From Clostridioides difficile ATCC 9689 = DSM 1296 (GTDB lineage Bacteria; Bacillota; Clostridia; Peptostreptococcales; Peptostreptococcaceae), in NCBI RefSeq assembly GCF_001077535.1, contig NZ_CP011968.1:1798001-1862000 (forward strand): a stretch of DNA of 64,000 nucleotides. The letters run 5' to 3'. Under the pieces are notes generated by a model. It worked only from the letters and a program-made list of their open reading frames with translations, was not told the origin of the DNA and ran no database searches. Positions 1 through 8,428 of the stretch are shown here, piece by piece. Position 1 is the stretch's first letter; each line of letters begins with the position of its first letter. Both the position numbers and the translations under genes were made by a program.

Positions 1-1
1 A

Positions 2-712
2 ATGATTCAAACTATAATAGTATTCATATTTGGTTCAAGCAGTAGTCTGATTATAAATGAAAATTATAATTTTATTATTAATGTAGCTATGATGATTGGA
101 GCTTCATTGTTATTATATAAGATGTTATTTGAAAAAAATAAAAATAATATTTTCTTTTTAATCCTAGTAGGAATGATATTTGGAACCTTATTTAAAAGTG
201 CAACAACATTTATTCAGGTAATGATAGACCCGAATGAATTTTTAGCTTTACAAACTAGTATAATGGCAAGTTTAAACAATATAAACACTAATGTATTGTT
301 AATAGCATTTATAATAATTATTGCCATAATACCTTTTATATATGATGAAATAAAGTATTTAGATGTATTGTCGTTAGGTAAAGAACAAGCAATTAATTTA
401 GGTGTAGATTTTGATAAAGCAGTTAAAAAAATGATAATATTAATAGCAATTTTAGTCTCAATATCAACAGCACTTATTGGACCTATGACATTTTTAGGAC
501 TTTTACTTGCTAATATAACAAGAGAAATTTTTAAAACATATAAGCATACATACTTGATTTCGGGTTCTATGTTGATAGGGATGATTACATTGATAATAGG
601 TCAATTTTTTATACAACATGTATTTAAGTTTGATACAACTTTAAGTGTAGTAATAAATTTTATAGGAGGAATTTACTTTATTCAATTACTATTAAAGGGG
701 GCAAATAGATGA
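2..712 (+). CDS. yclO: Iron-siderophore ABC importer permease (FecCD family), 5' end cut by window
   Basis: Inner-membrane permease of a FecCD-type importer that moves ferric siderophore across the cytoplasmic membrane. About 236 residues are visible; family members run to about 315-330, so the N-terminal helices lie outside the window and the ATG at position 2 is probably internal. The C-terminal half is all hydrophobic helices. The cytoplasmic loop around LGKEQAINLGVDFDK is the segment that contacts the ATPase, and GPMTFLGLLLANITR is the conserved late-helix motif. It overlaps the ATPase gene by 4 bases, so translation is coupled. The order permease, ATPase, binding protein is that of yclNOPQ. 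Substrate is inferred from family only. Confidence 0.9.
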   Translation: MIQTIIVFIFGSSSSLIINENYNFIINVAMMIGASLLLYKMLFEKNKNNIFFLILVGMIFGTLFKSATTFIQVMIDPNEFLALQTSIMASLNNINTNVLLIAFIIIIAIIPFIYDEIKYLDVLSLGKEQAINLGVDFDKAVKKMIILIAILVSISTALIGPMTFLGLLLANITREIFKTYKHTYLISGSMLIGMITLIIGQFFIQHVFKFDTTLSVVINFIGGIYFIQLLLKGANR

Positions 713-1464
713 TAGAGATAAAAAATATATTTAAAAGATATAAGAATAAAAATGTTGTAGATGATGTCTCTTTTAGTATAGAAAAGGGAAAGATAACATC
801 TTTTATAGGACCAAATGGAGCTGGAAAAAGTACAGTACTATCAATAGTTACAAGACTTATAGGAGGTGATGGTGGAGAAGTAATAATAGAAGGAAAAAGC
901 TTGACTAATTATAGCAATAAAGAATTAGCAAAAAAAATAGCTATTCTTAAACAATCTAACAATATAACTTTAAAGCTTACAATAAGAGAATTAGTTGGAT
1001 TTGGAAGATTTCCATATAGTGAAGGTAATCTAACTAAAGAGGATGAAAATTATATTGATGAAGCAATAGAATATATGAAGTTGACTGATATACAACATAA
1101 GTATTTAGATGAATTGAGTGGAGGTCAAAGACAAAGAGCTTATATAGCAATGGTAATAGCTCAAGATACAGAGTACATATTACTTGATGAACCACTGAAC
1201 AATTTGGATATGAACCATTCCGTACAGATGATGAAGGTACTTAGAAGTCTTTGTGATGAGTTAGATAAGACTATAGTATTAGTAATGCATGATATAAATT
1301 TTGCATCATGTTATTCAGATAATATAGTTGCATTAAAAAATGGAAAAGTTGAAAAAGTAGGTCGTACAGATGAGATAGTAAATGAAAAAGTTTTAGAAGA
1401 TATTTATGAGATGAATTTTAACATTAAGAATATAAATGGAAATCGAATCTGTATTTATTTTTAA
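709..1464 (+). CDS. yclP: Iron-siderophore ABC importer ATP-binding protein
   Basis: ATPase subunit that energises siderophore uptake at the cytoplasmic face. Its 251 residues show all nucleotide-binding motifs: Walker A GPNGAGKST at about 34-42, a Q-loop near LKQSNNITLK, the signature LSGGQRQRA at about 137, Walker B YILLDEPLNNLD and the switch histidine in VMHDINFAS. The sequence is closest in style to FecE/YclP iron transporters. Its start overlaps the end of the permease gene, and the binding-protein gene follows after a 91-base gap with its own ribosome site. No Fur box is visible because the operon's promoter lies upstream of the window. Confidence 0.94.
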   Translation: MIEIKNIFKRYKNKNVVDDVSFSIEKGKITSFIGPNGAGKSTVLSIVTRLIGGDGGEVIIEGKSLTNYSNKELAKKIAILKQSNNITLKLTIRELVGFGRFPYSEGNLTKEDENYIDEAIEYMKLTDIQHKYLDELSGGQRQRAYIAMVIAQDTEYILLDEPLNNLDMNHSVQMMKVLRSLCDELDKTIVLVMHDINFASCYSDNIVALKNGKVEKVGRTDEIVNEKVLEDIYEMNFNIKNINGNRICIYF

Positions 1465-1555
1465 AATATTGTATATGAAAATAAACTTGCTATATAATTT
1501 TTTATAAAGTTTTTAAATTAAAATAAAGATTAATAGGAGAGAGGAAAATATTGAT

Positions 1556-2521
1556 ATGAATAAAAAAGCAGCAATAGTAGCAGCAGTAGCTATTATAGGA
1601 TTAGTGACAGTGTTTGCATTAGGTGGAAGTAAAAAGAATGAATCAAAAACATCAGAAAATTCAAATAATACCATAAAGATAACTCATAACTTGGGAGAAA
1701 CAGATGTAAAATTAAATCCTAAAAAAGTAGTAGTATTTGATTATTCGGCTTTAGATACAATGGATGCATTAGGTGTAGCTGAGAATTTAGTAGGACTTCC
1801 AAAAGCGAGTTTACCAGCATCTTTAGAAAAATATAAGGATGACAAGTATGCAGATTTAGGAGGATTAAAAGAACCAGATTTAGAAGGTATAAAGTCGGCA
1901 AATCCAGATTTAATTATAATAAATGGAAGACAAGAAGATTTTTATGAGCAATTGTCAAAAATAGCACCAACAATAAGTACAAGTAAAGATGATAAGAAGT
2001 ACTTAGAATCTGTTAAAAATAATATAGACAAAATAGCAAAAATATTTGGAGTAGAAGAAAAAGCAAATCAAGAATTTAGTAAAATTGAAAAGAAAATAGA
2101 AACTTTGAATAAAAAAGTAACAGATAAAAATTTAAATGCTTTAACTATAATGGTAAATGAAGGTAATTTAAGTGTATTTGGTGAAGAATCAAGATTTAGT
2201 ATATTATACAATAGTTTTGGATTTGAAAATAAAGATAAAAATATAAAAGAATCAAGTCATGGACAAAATATTACTTTTGAATATATAGCTAAACAAAATC
2301 CAGAAGTTATGTTCGTTATAGATAGAGGAATAGCTACTGGCAGTGATGTAAAAGAAAGCTCAACTGCAAAATCTGTTTTGAACAATGATATAATAAAATC
2401 TATGGATGCATATAAGAATGATAATATAATATATTTAGATTCACCAACATGGTATGTAAATGATGGTGGTCTAACATCTTTAAATAAAATGATAGATGAT
2501 GCTTCAAAAGCGGTAAATTAA
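1556..2521 (+). CDS. yclQ: Siderophore-binding protein (FatB/YclQ family) without lipobox cysteine
   Basis: Extracellular substrate-binding component of the ferric siderophore importer (TroA/FepB fold). It has 321 residues: a positively charged, hydrophobic N-terminus (about 1-22), then a Ser/Asn/Lys-rich linker, then two lobes joined by a helix, with SANPDLIIINGRQEDF and NITFEYIAKQNPEVMFVIDRG as typical family segments. Such proteins in Gram-positives are normally lipoproteins, but where the lipobox should end the sequence reads ALGGS, with Ser25 (codon AGT, 1628-1630) instead of Cys. A single A-to-T change would restore LGGC. It may be held by an uncleaved signal anchor or be released. A strong terminator follows, ending the operon. 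Confidence 0.9.
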   Translation: MNKKAAIVAAVAIIGLVTVFALGGSKKNESKTSENSNNTIKITHNLGETDVKLNPKKVVVFDYSALDTMDALGVAENLVGLPKASLPASLEKYKDDKYADLGGLKEPDLEGIKSANPDLIIINGRQEDFYEQLSKIAPTISTSKDDKKYLESVKNNIDKIAKIFGVEEKANQEFSKIEKKIETLNKKVTDKNLNALTIMVNEGNLSVFGEESRFSILYNSFGFENKDKNIKESSHGQNITFEYIAKQNPEVMFVIDRGIATGSDVKESSTAKSVLNNDIIKSMDAYKNDNIIYLDSPTWYVNDGGLTSLNKMIDDASKAVN

Positions 2522-2568
2522 TAATCCGATATAACCAAAATGTATTTTTTATAAAATGATTATCAAAT

Positions 2569-2605
2569 AAACTAGGAGTTTTTAAGAACTCCTAGTTTAT
2601 TTTTT
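2569..2605 (+). terminator. Rho-independent terminator of the yclOPQ operon
   Basis: Perfect 11-bp stem AACTAGGAGTT (2570-2580) / AACTCCTAGTT (2587-2597) with a 6-base loop, followed by TATTTTTT. Confidence 0.9.
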
Positions 2606-2998
2606 GCATAAAAAAGATATAGTTTAAACAATAATATTATCTATAATAAGATAAATCTATTCAAAATCTAATAAAATATGAAGTTATACTAGACAAAAAG
2701 AATAACTCTTAAATATAATTAAGTTATATAATAATATATAATTATAATGATATAATTTTAATAGGTGGTTTGTAATTAAAAAGTTTATAAATTACATTAA
2801 GAGTAATAATCTATAAGAACTTATATATTAGAAAAAATTTTGTATATATAGAGGACTCTAAAGATGAACTATGTAAAACAAGGTTTATATATTCTAATTG
2901 TATAGAAAATTTATTGTAAACGCATGTATATTATTAGAAAAAATAGTTTGAAGGTATTCAATAAACATAAAAAACAATATAGGGGATAAAGGTGTTTT
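2606..2998. other. AT-rich intergenic stretch
   Basis: About 390 bases of very AT-rich sequence between the yclQ terminator and the c-di-GMP gene. I looked for a c-di-GMP-I or -II riboswitch before the phosphodiesterase gene and saw none. TTGTAAACGCATGTA near 2914 resembles a CcpA cre site but misses one invariant base. No open frame of note. The ribosome site TAGGGGATAAAGG lies just before the ATG at 2999. Confidence 0.5.
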
Positions 2999-4858
2999 AT
3001 GAAGAGATTTTTGAGGAGAATTATCTTAGTTTTATTTATTTTGTTGATTTTTATAAGTTTTATTTCTATTAAATTAATTCATAATGTTGGAGATTATGGA
3101 AAATTGATTAATTATGTTGGGATTGTTCGTGGAGCTAGCCAACGTCTAACTAAACTAGAGATGAATCATCAACCAAATGATGAATTAATAGAATATATTG
3201 ATGAAATCCTACAGGAGTTGATTACAGGGCATGGAGATTATGGTTTAGTAATCACTGATTGTAATGAATACAATGAGGACTTACTTTTATTAGAAAAAAA
3301 GTGGGAAGATTTAAATATTGAAATTAAAAAAGTAAGAATGAAAGAACAGAATAACCAGTTATTAAGTATAAGTGAAGAGTTTTTTTCTCTTGCAAATGAT
3401 ACAGTGTTTAAAATAGAAAACTTTTCTAAAGAAAAAAGTAATTACTTAATGACTTTAATAATAATTATATCTATTATAGGTATATTAGCATGTATCATAT
3501 TGATTTTACAATATAGTAAAAAAATGGTTAGACTGGAAAAATTAAATGTAGATTTAAAAAATATTGCATATAAAGATGAACTAACAGGAGTAAATACTAT
3601 AGAAAAATTTAAATTGGATGCAAATCAAAATATTTGTATACATAAGGATAAGAAATTTGCTGTATTCTATATTGATTTTGAAAACTTTAAATACATTAAT
3701 GATATATTTGGATATGATTATGGTGACATGATACTGAAAAGATATGCTAATCTTATGATGAATGACATAGGGAAATATGAAATATTTGCAAGAGAAATTG
3801 CAGATAGATTTGTTGCGTTAAGATGCTATGTAGATAAGGAAGATTTAGTGGTAAGACAACGAGATGTAGACAATGAACTAATTAATATAACAAATGAAAT
3901 TAAAAATAAACATAGTATTACTGTTGTTAGTGGAATTTGTTGTATTGAAGATGTAAATGAAAAATTAAGTATAGATGGTTTAATAAATAGAGCAAATTTT
4001 GCACAAAAAACTGTTAAGAATAAACCAGGTACTAATTATGCTTTTTATAATGACAGTATTCGTAAAAAAATGATTGAAGAAAATACTATCAAGAGTAGAA
4101 TACATGAAGCTATTGAAAAAAGAGAATTTATAGTTTATTTACAGCCTAAAGTTAATTTACATAGTCAAAAAATAAATTGTGCAGAAGCTTTAGTTCGTTG
4201 GCTTACTCCGGATAAAGGTATTATATCTCCAGCAATATTTATTCCAGTACTTGAGAAGAATTTTTTTATTGCCTTAGTAGATAAGTATGTTTTTGAGGAG
4301 GTTTGTAAATGGATTAGAAAGAGGTTAGATGAAAATAAACCTTTTGTTCAGATATCAGTTAATGTTTCAAGAATACAATTTTATAACACTAAATTTGTAG
4401 AAACTTATTCCAATATACAAAATAAATACAGGATACCTAAAAATACTATAGAAATTGAATTTACAGAGAGTGTTGCTTTTGAGAATCAAAAACATCTTTT
4501 GGAAATTATACATGATTTGCATGAAAATGGATTTACTTGTTCTTTAGATGATTTTGGAAAAGGTTATTCGTCTTTAAGTGTTTTAAAAGATTTACCATTT
4601 GATGTTTTAAAGCTTGATTCTATGTTTTTCAAGGCTAGTTTAGATAAAGATAAAGAGAAAATAGTAATAAAAAATATTGTACATATGTTAAAAGAACTTA
4701 ATATCACAACTGTTGCTGAGGGCATTGAATGCAAGGAACAAGTTGAATTTCTTAGGGATATTGGGTGTGATTTAGTTCAGGGATTTGTATTTTATAAACC
4801 AATGCCAATATTAGAATTTGAAAAAATATTGGATAAAGAGTTTGTTTATAATAGCTAA
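2999..4858 (+). CDS. Membrane c-di-GMP phosphodiesterase, degenerate GGDEF plus intact EAL
   Basis: Hydrolyses cyclic di-GMP; membrane-anchored signalling protein of 619 residues. Helices at about 8-26 and 154-174 bracket an extracytoplasmic helical domain that probably senses an unknown signal. A GGDEF-fold domain (about 185-350) has lost its signature: the site reads REIADRF near residue 264, so diguanylate cyclase activity is unlikely and the domain may be regulatory. The EAL domain (about 365-610) keeps the catalytic set: EALVRW near 395, SVNVSRIQF, EIEFTES, DDFGKGYSSL near 516, LKLD, VAEGIE and QGFVFYKP. It is monocistronic, with no riboswitch seen. Activity is inferred from conserved residues. 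Confidence 0.92.
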   Translation: MKRFLRRIILVLFILLIFISFISIKLIHNVGDYGKLINYVGIVRGASQRLTKLEMNHQPNDELIEYIDEILQELITGHGDYGLVITDCNEYNEDLLLLEKKWEDLNIEIKKVRMKEQNNQLLSISEEFFSLANDTVFKIENFSKEKSNYLMTLIIIISIIGILACIILILQYSKKMVRLEKLNVDLKNIAYKDELTGVNTIEKFKLDANQNICIHKDKKFAVFYIDFENFKYINDIFGYDYGDMILKRYANLMMNDIGKYEIFAREIADRFVALRCYVDKEDLVVRQRDVDNELINITNEIKNKHSITVVSGICCIEDVNEKLSIDGLINRANFAQKTVKNKPGTNYAFYNDSIRKKMIEENTIKSRIHEAIEKREFIVYLQPKVNLHSQKINCAEALVRWLTPDKGIISPAIFIPVLEKNFFIALVDKYVFEEVCKWIRKRLDENKPFVQISVNVSRIQFYNTKFVETYSNIQNKYRIPKNTIEIEFTESVAFENQKHLLEIIHDLHENGFTCSLDDFGKGYSSLSVLKDLPFDVLKLDSMFFKASLDKDKEKIVIKNIVHMLKELNITTVAEGIECKEQVEFLRDIGCDLVQGFVFYKPMPILEFEKILDKEFVYNS

Positions 4859-4939
4859 AATGTACTTTATAAAATATGAACTAATTAAGTAAAATTATTT
4901 TGTACTGAATAAATTTTTACTTTATTTACAGAATAATGA

Positions 4940-5035
4940 TTATTTACAGAAAAGCGCGAAAAGTGTATTCCTTTAAGTGTGGGATGGATAGCACAAATAG
5001 AGGAGAAAAAATATTGGCCATATAAGAATGCATAA
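4940..5035 (+). pseudogene. Possible short coding remnant in intergenic DNA
   Basis: This stretch is richer in GC and in ordinary codons than its surroundings. One frame reads CIPLSVGWIAQIEEKKYWPY and then NA before a stop at 5033, but it is blocked upstream by TAA TGA and has no start. It looks like the tail of a decayed gene. The family is not recognised, and it could be chance. Confidence 0.25.
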
Positions 5036-5101
5036 TAATATAAATATTTGAAAGGTCAGCATTATATAAAAATTAAAAAGAAAATAAATAATTTTTCTAT
5101 A

Positions 5102-5137
5102 AAAAAGAGACTATGAGAAAATTTACTCATAGTCTCC
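5102..5137 (-). terminator. Terminator of the TerD-family gene
   Basis: Stem GAGACTATGAG / CTCATAGTCTC with an 8-base loop and, read on the minus strand, a trailing run of T. It lies 13 bases past the stop codon of the TerD-family gene. Confidence 0.88.
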
Positions 5138-5149
5138 TAAATAATGTAT

Positions 5150-5749
5150 TTATTTTCTTCCTGCAACCCATTTTAATCCCCAATGAAATTCAGTATCCAT
5201 TTCTCTATGACCTTTGAAGTATTTAACTACTTTTTCAACACTGAATGTCTCATCATTTACATTTTCTATCAATGCTATTGAACACATATTATAGCCATTT
5301 TTATGTTCATCAAGTTTGACAACTAAGTCTGAATCTTGTTTTTGTTTGATTGTTACAATTCCATCAGCTTCAGACCAGTTAGCTACACCTTCGTATATAA
5401 AAGCATAAATAAGTATTCTTTTTATATCTTTTATTTTATTACCATTTATTCTTAAATTTTCTCCTTGTGTATTACTTCCTGTTCTGTCATCTCCATCTAA
5501 TTGAGCAAAAGGTGGATTGTCTAAACTACCAAAGGCATTTCCTAATGCTTGAACAGCACCTTTTACACCATTTTTCATCTCAAATAGGCAACCCAAATCT
5601 AAATCTATATTACTGCTTCTTAAAGAGCCAAAAAAACCCTTTTTTTGTACTTTTTGATTCCAATTTAAATTAACTAAGATTTCACCTAAATTGCTATTTT
5701 CCTTTTTTGTAAGGTTTATTTTTTGTCCCTTTTTTAATTCTATAGCCAT
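5150..5749 (-). CDS. TerD-family stress/tellurium-resistance protein
   Basis: Cytoplasmic protein of the TerD fold, a calcium-binding beta-sandwich family linked to tellurite and general envelope stress. About 199 residues. MAIELKKGQKINLTK is the characteristic TerD start, followed by LNWN, the acidic DLDLGCLFEMKNG segment and the LDGDDRTG Asp cluster that would bind calcium. I chose the ATG at 5749, since GGAGGA lies 8 bases upstream; a TTG six codons earlier overlaps that ribosome site. It stands alone here, whereas TerD proteins often occur in multi-gene ter clusters. The exact biochemical role of the family is not settled. Confidence 0.88.
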   Translation of the reverse strand: MAIELKKGQKINLTKKENSNLGEILVNLNWNQKVQKKGFFGSLRSSNIDLDLGCLFEMKNGVKGAVQALGNAFGSLDNPPFAQLDGDDRTGSNTQGENLRINGNKIKDIKRILIYAFIYEGVANWSEADGIVTIKQKQDSDLVVKLDEHKNGYNMCSIALIENVNDETFSVEKVVKYFKGHREMDTEFHWGLKWVAGRK

Positions 5750-5851
5750 AGTAATCTTCCTCCACAAACATAGATTTATTTAAATGGTAGCACTTAATAA
5801 GTCAATATTCAACAAGATTAGAATAATAATATTAAAATTATACTAAATATA

Positions 5852-6649
5852 CTAAAAAGTAGGAATCACAATACCTTTGTATTTTTCTTCAATTAAGCTT
5901 CTTGCTTTATCTGATGTAAGAACATCTTGTAGAACTTTAATCTTTTCACTGTCTTTATCTTCAGTTCTAAATGCTAAAAGATTTGCATACTCGTCATTTA
6001 TAGGAGCTGTATAAATTCCGTTTTTCTTGGCATCAAGACCAGCAGGTACAGCATAAGTAGTATCTATAAATGCAGCAGTCACATCTGGAAGAGAAGATGG
6101 AATTTGAGCAATATCTAACTCTTTGAATTGTATTCCCTTTGGATTTTCTATTATGTCCTTAGGACTAACTAATCCATCCCCTTTAGGTAACGTTAAAAGT
6201 CCAATACTTTCAAGGTATCTAAGGTTCTTAGAACAAGAAGATGGGTTATTGCTTATTGCAATTGTATCTCCTTTTTTAAATTCATCAACAGATTTTATCT
6301 TATAAGAGTAAAGTATTGCTGGGCATACATATAGTTTTTTACCAGCCATTATTTTGTAACCTTTGGCCTTAACAGCTTCTTTTAGATAAGGTTCATGTTG
6401 AAATAGATTTGCATCAATTTCACCATTATTTAAAGCTTCGTTTGGAAGTATGTAATCATCAAAGTTTTTAACTTCTAAAGTATATCCTTTTTCTTTAATA
6501 AGTGGTTTTAATTCTTCTAATAACTCTCCTCCTGGAACTAAAGTAGCACCAACAACAATTTTTTTATCATCTTTAGCTTTAGAACATCCAACCACAGCTA
6601 AAGTTAGTACTAGACATAATAACAAACATAATAATTTTTTGAATTTCAT
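5852..6649 (-). CDS. metQ: Methionine-binding lipoprotein of an ABC importer (NlpA/MetQ)
   Basis: Surface lipoprotein expected to bind methionine for a MetNI transporter. It has 265 residues: signal peptide with lipobox AVVGC (Cys22), then the NlpA domain with KIVVGATLVPGGELLEE, NEALNNGEIDANLFQHEPYL and the ligand-site region AISNNPSSCSKNLRYLE. The SAM-I riboswitch directly upstream on the same strand supports methionine as the ligand and means it is made when S-adenosylmethionine is low. No metN or metI is adjacent, so it must work with a transporter encoded elsewhere. The ribosome site GGAGGG sits before the ATG at 6649. Confidence 0.92.
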   Translation of the reverse strand: MKFKKLLCLLLCLVLTLAVVGCSKAKDDKKIVVGATLVPGGELLEELKPLIKEKGYTLEVKNFDDYILPNEALNNGEIDANLFQHEPYLKEAVKAKGYKIMAGKKLYVCPAILYSYKIKSVDEFKKGDTIAISNNPSSCSKNLRYLESIGLLTLPKGDGLVSPKDIIENPKGIQFKELDIAQIPSSLPDVTAAFIDTTYAVPAGLDAKKNGIYTAPINDEYANLLAFRTEDKDSEKIKVLQDVLTSDKARSLIEEKYKGIVIPTF

Positions 6650-6712
6650 ATAAATTCCCTCCTGAATATAATTGATTAGTTAAAAATAAAATACCATTCT
6701 TTATCACACTGC

Positions 6713-6748
6713 AAAATAAAAATAAGCCTGAGTTTAAACTCAGGCTTT
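6713..6748 (-). terminator. Expression-platform terminator of the SAM riboswitch
   Basis: Perfect palindromic stem AAGCCTGAGTTT / AAACTCAGGCTT (6724-6747), followed on the minus strand by TATTTTTATTTTG. It lies between the SAM-I aptamer and metQ, so it is the regulated terminator. Confidence 0.85.
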
Positions 6749-6751
6749 AAA

Positions 6752-6873
6752 AGCTAATTTAGACTCATCTTTCAGTATAATACTGCAGGATTTAGCACCA
6801 ATGTATATAAAAATATACTGGTTGCTGGGTTTCATAGGGCCAGTCCCTTCACCACTCTGGATAAGAAGTATCA
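6752..6873 (-). promoter_or_regulatory. SAM-I (S-box) riboswitch
   Basis: Read on the minus strand it carries the S-box core: CTTATCCAGAGTGGTGAAGG, GGACTGGCCCTATGAAACCC, AGCAACC and a later GGTGCTAA followed by a TCC. The order and spacing fit the four-way junction of SAM-I. Binding of S-adenosylmethionine should favour the downstream terminator and switch metQ off. Confidence 0.95.
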
Positions 6874-6958
6874 ATTTTTAATTATGTTATAAATATTATC
6901 ATGATTTTTTACGTCTGTAAACATAATTTTATAAATATTTTAAAATCTTTAATGTATT

Positions 6959-7945
6959 TTATTTAACACCTAAAATTCCAGAAACTAGAATATCAGTATC
7001 AGCACCTAAGAAATAGTCATTTATTTCAATAGAATCCAGAGTATTTCTCAAAGCATTTTCTTCATGCCTTATACCAATAAGTTTATTTTCTACAAATGCA
7101 ACATCACATTTTCCAAAAAAATCTCCAAAAAATTTTATACTAGTTATTATGCCTTTATCAACATTTAAATTAAACTCAACATTTCCACCAGAATATTTTA
7201 ATTCATTTGAAAGAGTATATTTTGGTGAATTACCAAAATTCCAATCCCAAGTTTCGTATTTTGATTTAGTAAGCTTTTCTATTTGTTTTATATCATGCTC
7301 ACTCAAACAATAATTAGTATTATCAGTATTTGTTTTAGAAAGATAATCCATTATAGCATCTTTAAATTCTAATATGTCCATTTTTGAATGTAAATGTTCA
7401 CTTATATTGGTTACACGAGATTTTACAGATTTTATTCCTTTTCCTTCAAATTTTATAGGTTTAACCTTTAATGCTTTTGAGAGGTCATTTATTTCAGATG
7501 AAAATAAAAGAGTCCCATGATGCATTACTTTGTTTTTGTAGTTGTATTGAGCATTTCCAGAAAATTTCTTGCCATCTATAAGAAGGTCATTTCTTCCAGA
7601 AAATTCGGCATTGACATCTAGTGTTTTAAGTAAATCTATTATGGGCTGAGTGAATCTTCTAAAATCACTAAAATTATTATTGTTACAAGCTATAAATGTA
7701 AAATTTATATTTCCCAAATCATGAAATACAGCTCCACCACCAGACTGTCTCCTAACGACAGGTATAGAATATTCTTTTATATATTCTAAATTTATTTCAG
7801 AAAGTGTGTTTTGGTTTTTTCCAACAATTATAGAAGGTTCATTCCTCCATAAAATAAATAAGTCTTCATCAAAATTTTTTAGAAGATATTCTTCCATTGC
7901 TAAATTAAAATAAGGGTTTGTTTTTTCATTATAAATTAATAACAT
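6959..7945 (-). CDS. lplA: Lipoate-protein ligase A
   Basis: Activates free lipoate with ATP and attaches it to a lysine of lipoyl-domain proteins; cytoplasmic. It has 328 residues, standard for the two-domain bacterial form. The ligase core shows NPYFNLAMEEYLL, the RRQSGGGAVFHDLGNINF motif around 75-92 that holds the lipoyl-AMP, and GRNDLLIDGKKFSGNAQY with the lysine expected to contact lipoate. A C-terminal accessory domain follows (about 245-328). An anaerobe with few lipoylated enzymes would need it mainly for GcvH; the glycine cleavage genes lie 4 kb away on the opposite strand. It is preceded by GGAGGA and appears monocistronic. Confidence 0.94.
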   Translation of the reverse strand: MLLIYNEKTNPYFNLAMEEYLLKNFDEDLFILWRNEPSIIVGKNQNTLSEINLEYIKEYSIPVVRRQSGGGAVFHDLGNINFTFIACNNNNFSDFRRFTQPIIDLLKTLDVNAEFSGRNDLLIDGKKFSGNAQYNYKNKVMHHGTLLFSSEINDLSKALKVKPIKFEGKGIKSVKSRVTNISEHLHSKMDILEFKDAIMDYLSKTNTDNTNYCLSEHDIKQIEKLTKSKYETWDWNFGNSPKYTLSNELKYSGGNVEFNLNVDKGIITSIKFFGDFFGKCDVAFVENKLIGIRHEENALRNTLDSIEINDYFLGADTDILVSGILGVK

Positions 7946-8103
7946 TAAAGTAGTTCCTCCATAGAATTGATAAAATTTTTATTATGAATACAATTAATTT
8001 TATAATTCGACAATAATATAAAAACTCCTTTAAATTAGAAATTTTAAAAACTACCTTGCAAAGTTTAAATAAATAATATATACTCAAAATATGTTTAATA
8101 AAA

Positions 8104-8285
8104 GTGAATAGAAGGGTAGAGGCGCAATAATCTATCAGTACTAATAAGGAGTTAAGCACAGAGAGTTATTAGGAAAGGAGATATTGCCGAAGTTTTATAA
8201 TCGATGCTTTAAGATTATATTGCTGGGGGTACATAGAAAATATGTACAACTGTCACAGGTTTATTTGTGGTGAGCTATCATTTAA
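8104..8285 (+). promoter_or_regulatory. Lysine riboswitch (L-box)
   Basis: It contains the L-box signature in order: GGGTAGAGGCGC, GGAAAGGAGATATTGCCGA, TGCTGGGGGT, AACTGTCACAGGTTTATTTG and GGTGAGCTATCA. These are the conserved segments of the five-helix lysine aptamer. It lies upstream of the NhaC-family transporter with a terminator between them, so lysine should turn that gene off. Confidence 0.96.
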
Positions 8286-8334
8286 GGAATTATATTATAT
8301 TTATTTTTACTATTGTTGATATATTGTAATGTTT

Positions 8335-8368
8335 AAGCCTTGAGTGTTTACCACTCAAGGCTTTTTTA
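8335..8368 (+). terminator. Expression-platform terminator of the lysine riboswitch
   Basis: Stem AAGCCTTGAGTG / CACTCAAGGCTT followed by TTTTTT, between the L-box aptamer and the transporter gene. Confidence 0.9.
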
Positions 8369-8428
8369 GTTTTATTGTAACATAATACCCCGTACAGTTC
8401 ACAAAATTAAAAGGAGAGGGAGATTTAT

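Noticed and set aside
2914-2928. Cre-like sequence before the c-di-GMP phosphodiesterase
   Set aside because: TTGTAAACGCATGTA lacks the invariant C near the 3' end of the cre consensus.
2606-2998. c-di-GMP riboswitch before the phosphodiesterase gene
   Set aside because: None of the conserved aptamer segments of class I or II was found.
7929-8159. 76-codon minus-strand frame upstream of lplA
   Set aside because: It overlaps the lysine riboswitch and the lplA ribosome site and is a hydrophobic, low-complexity translation of AT-rich DNA.
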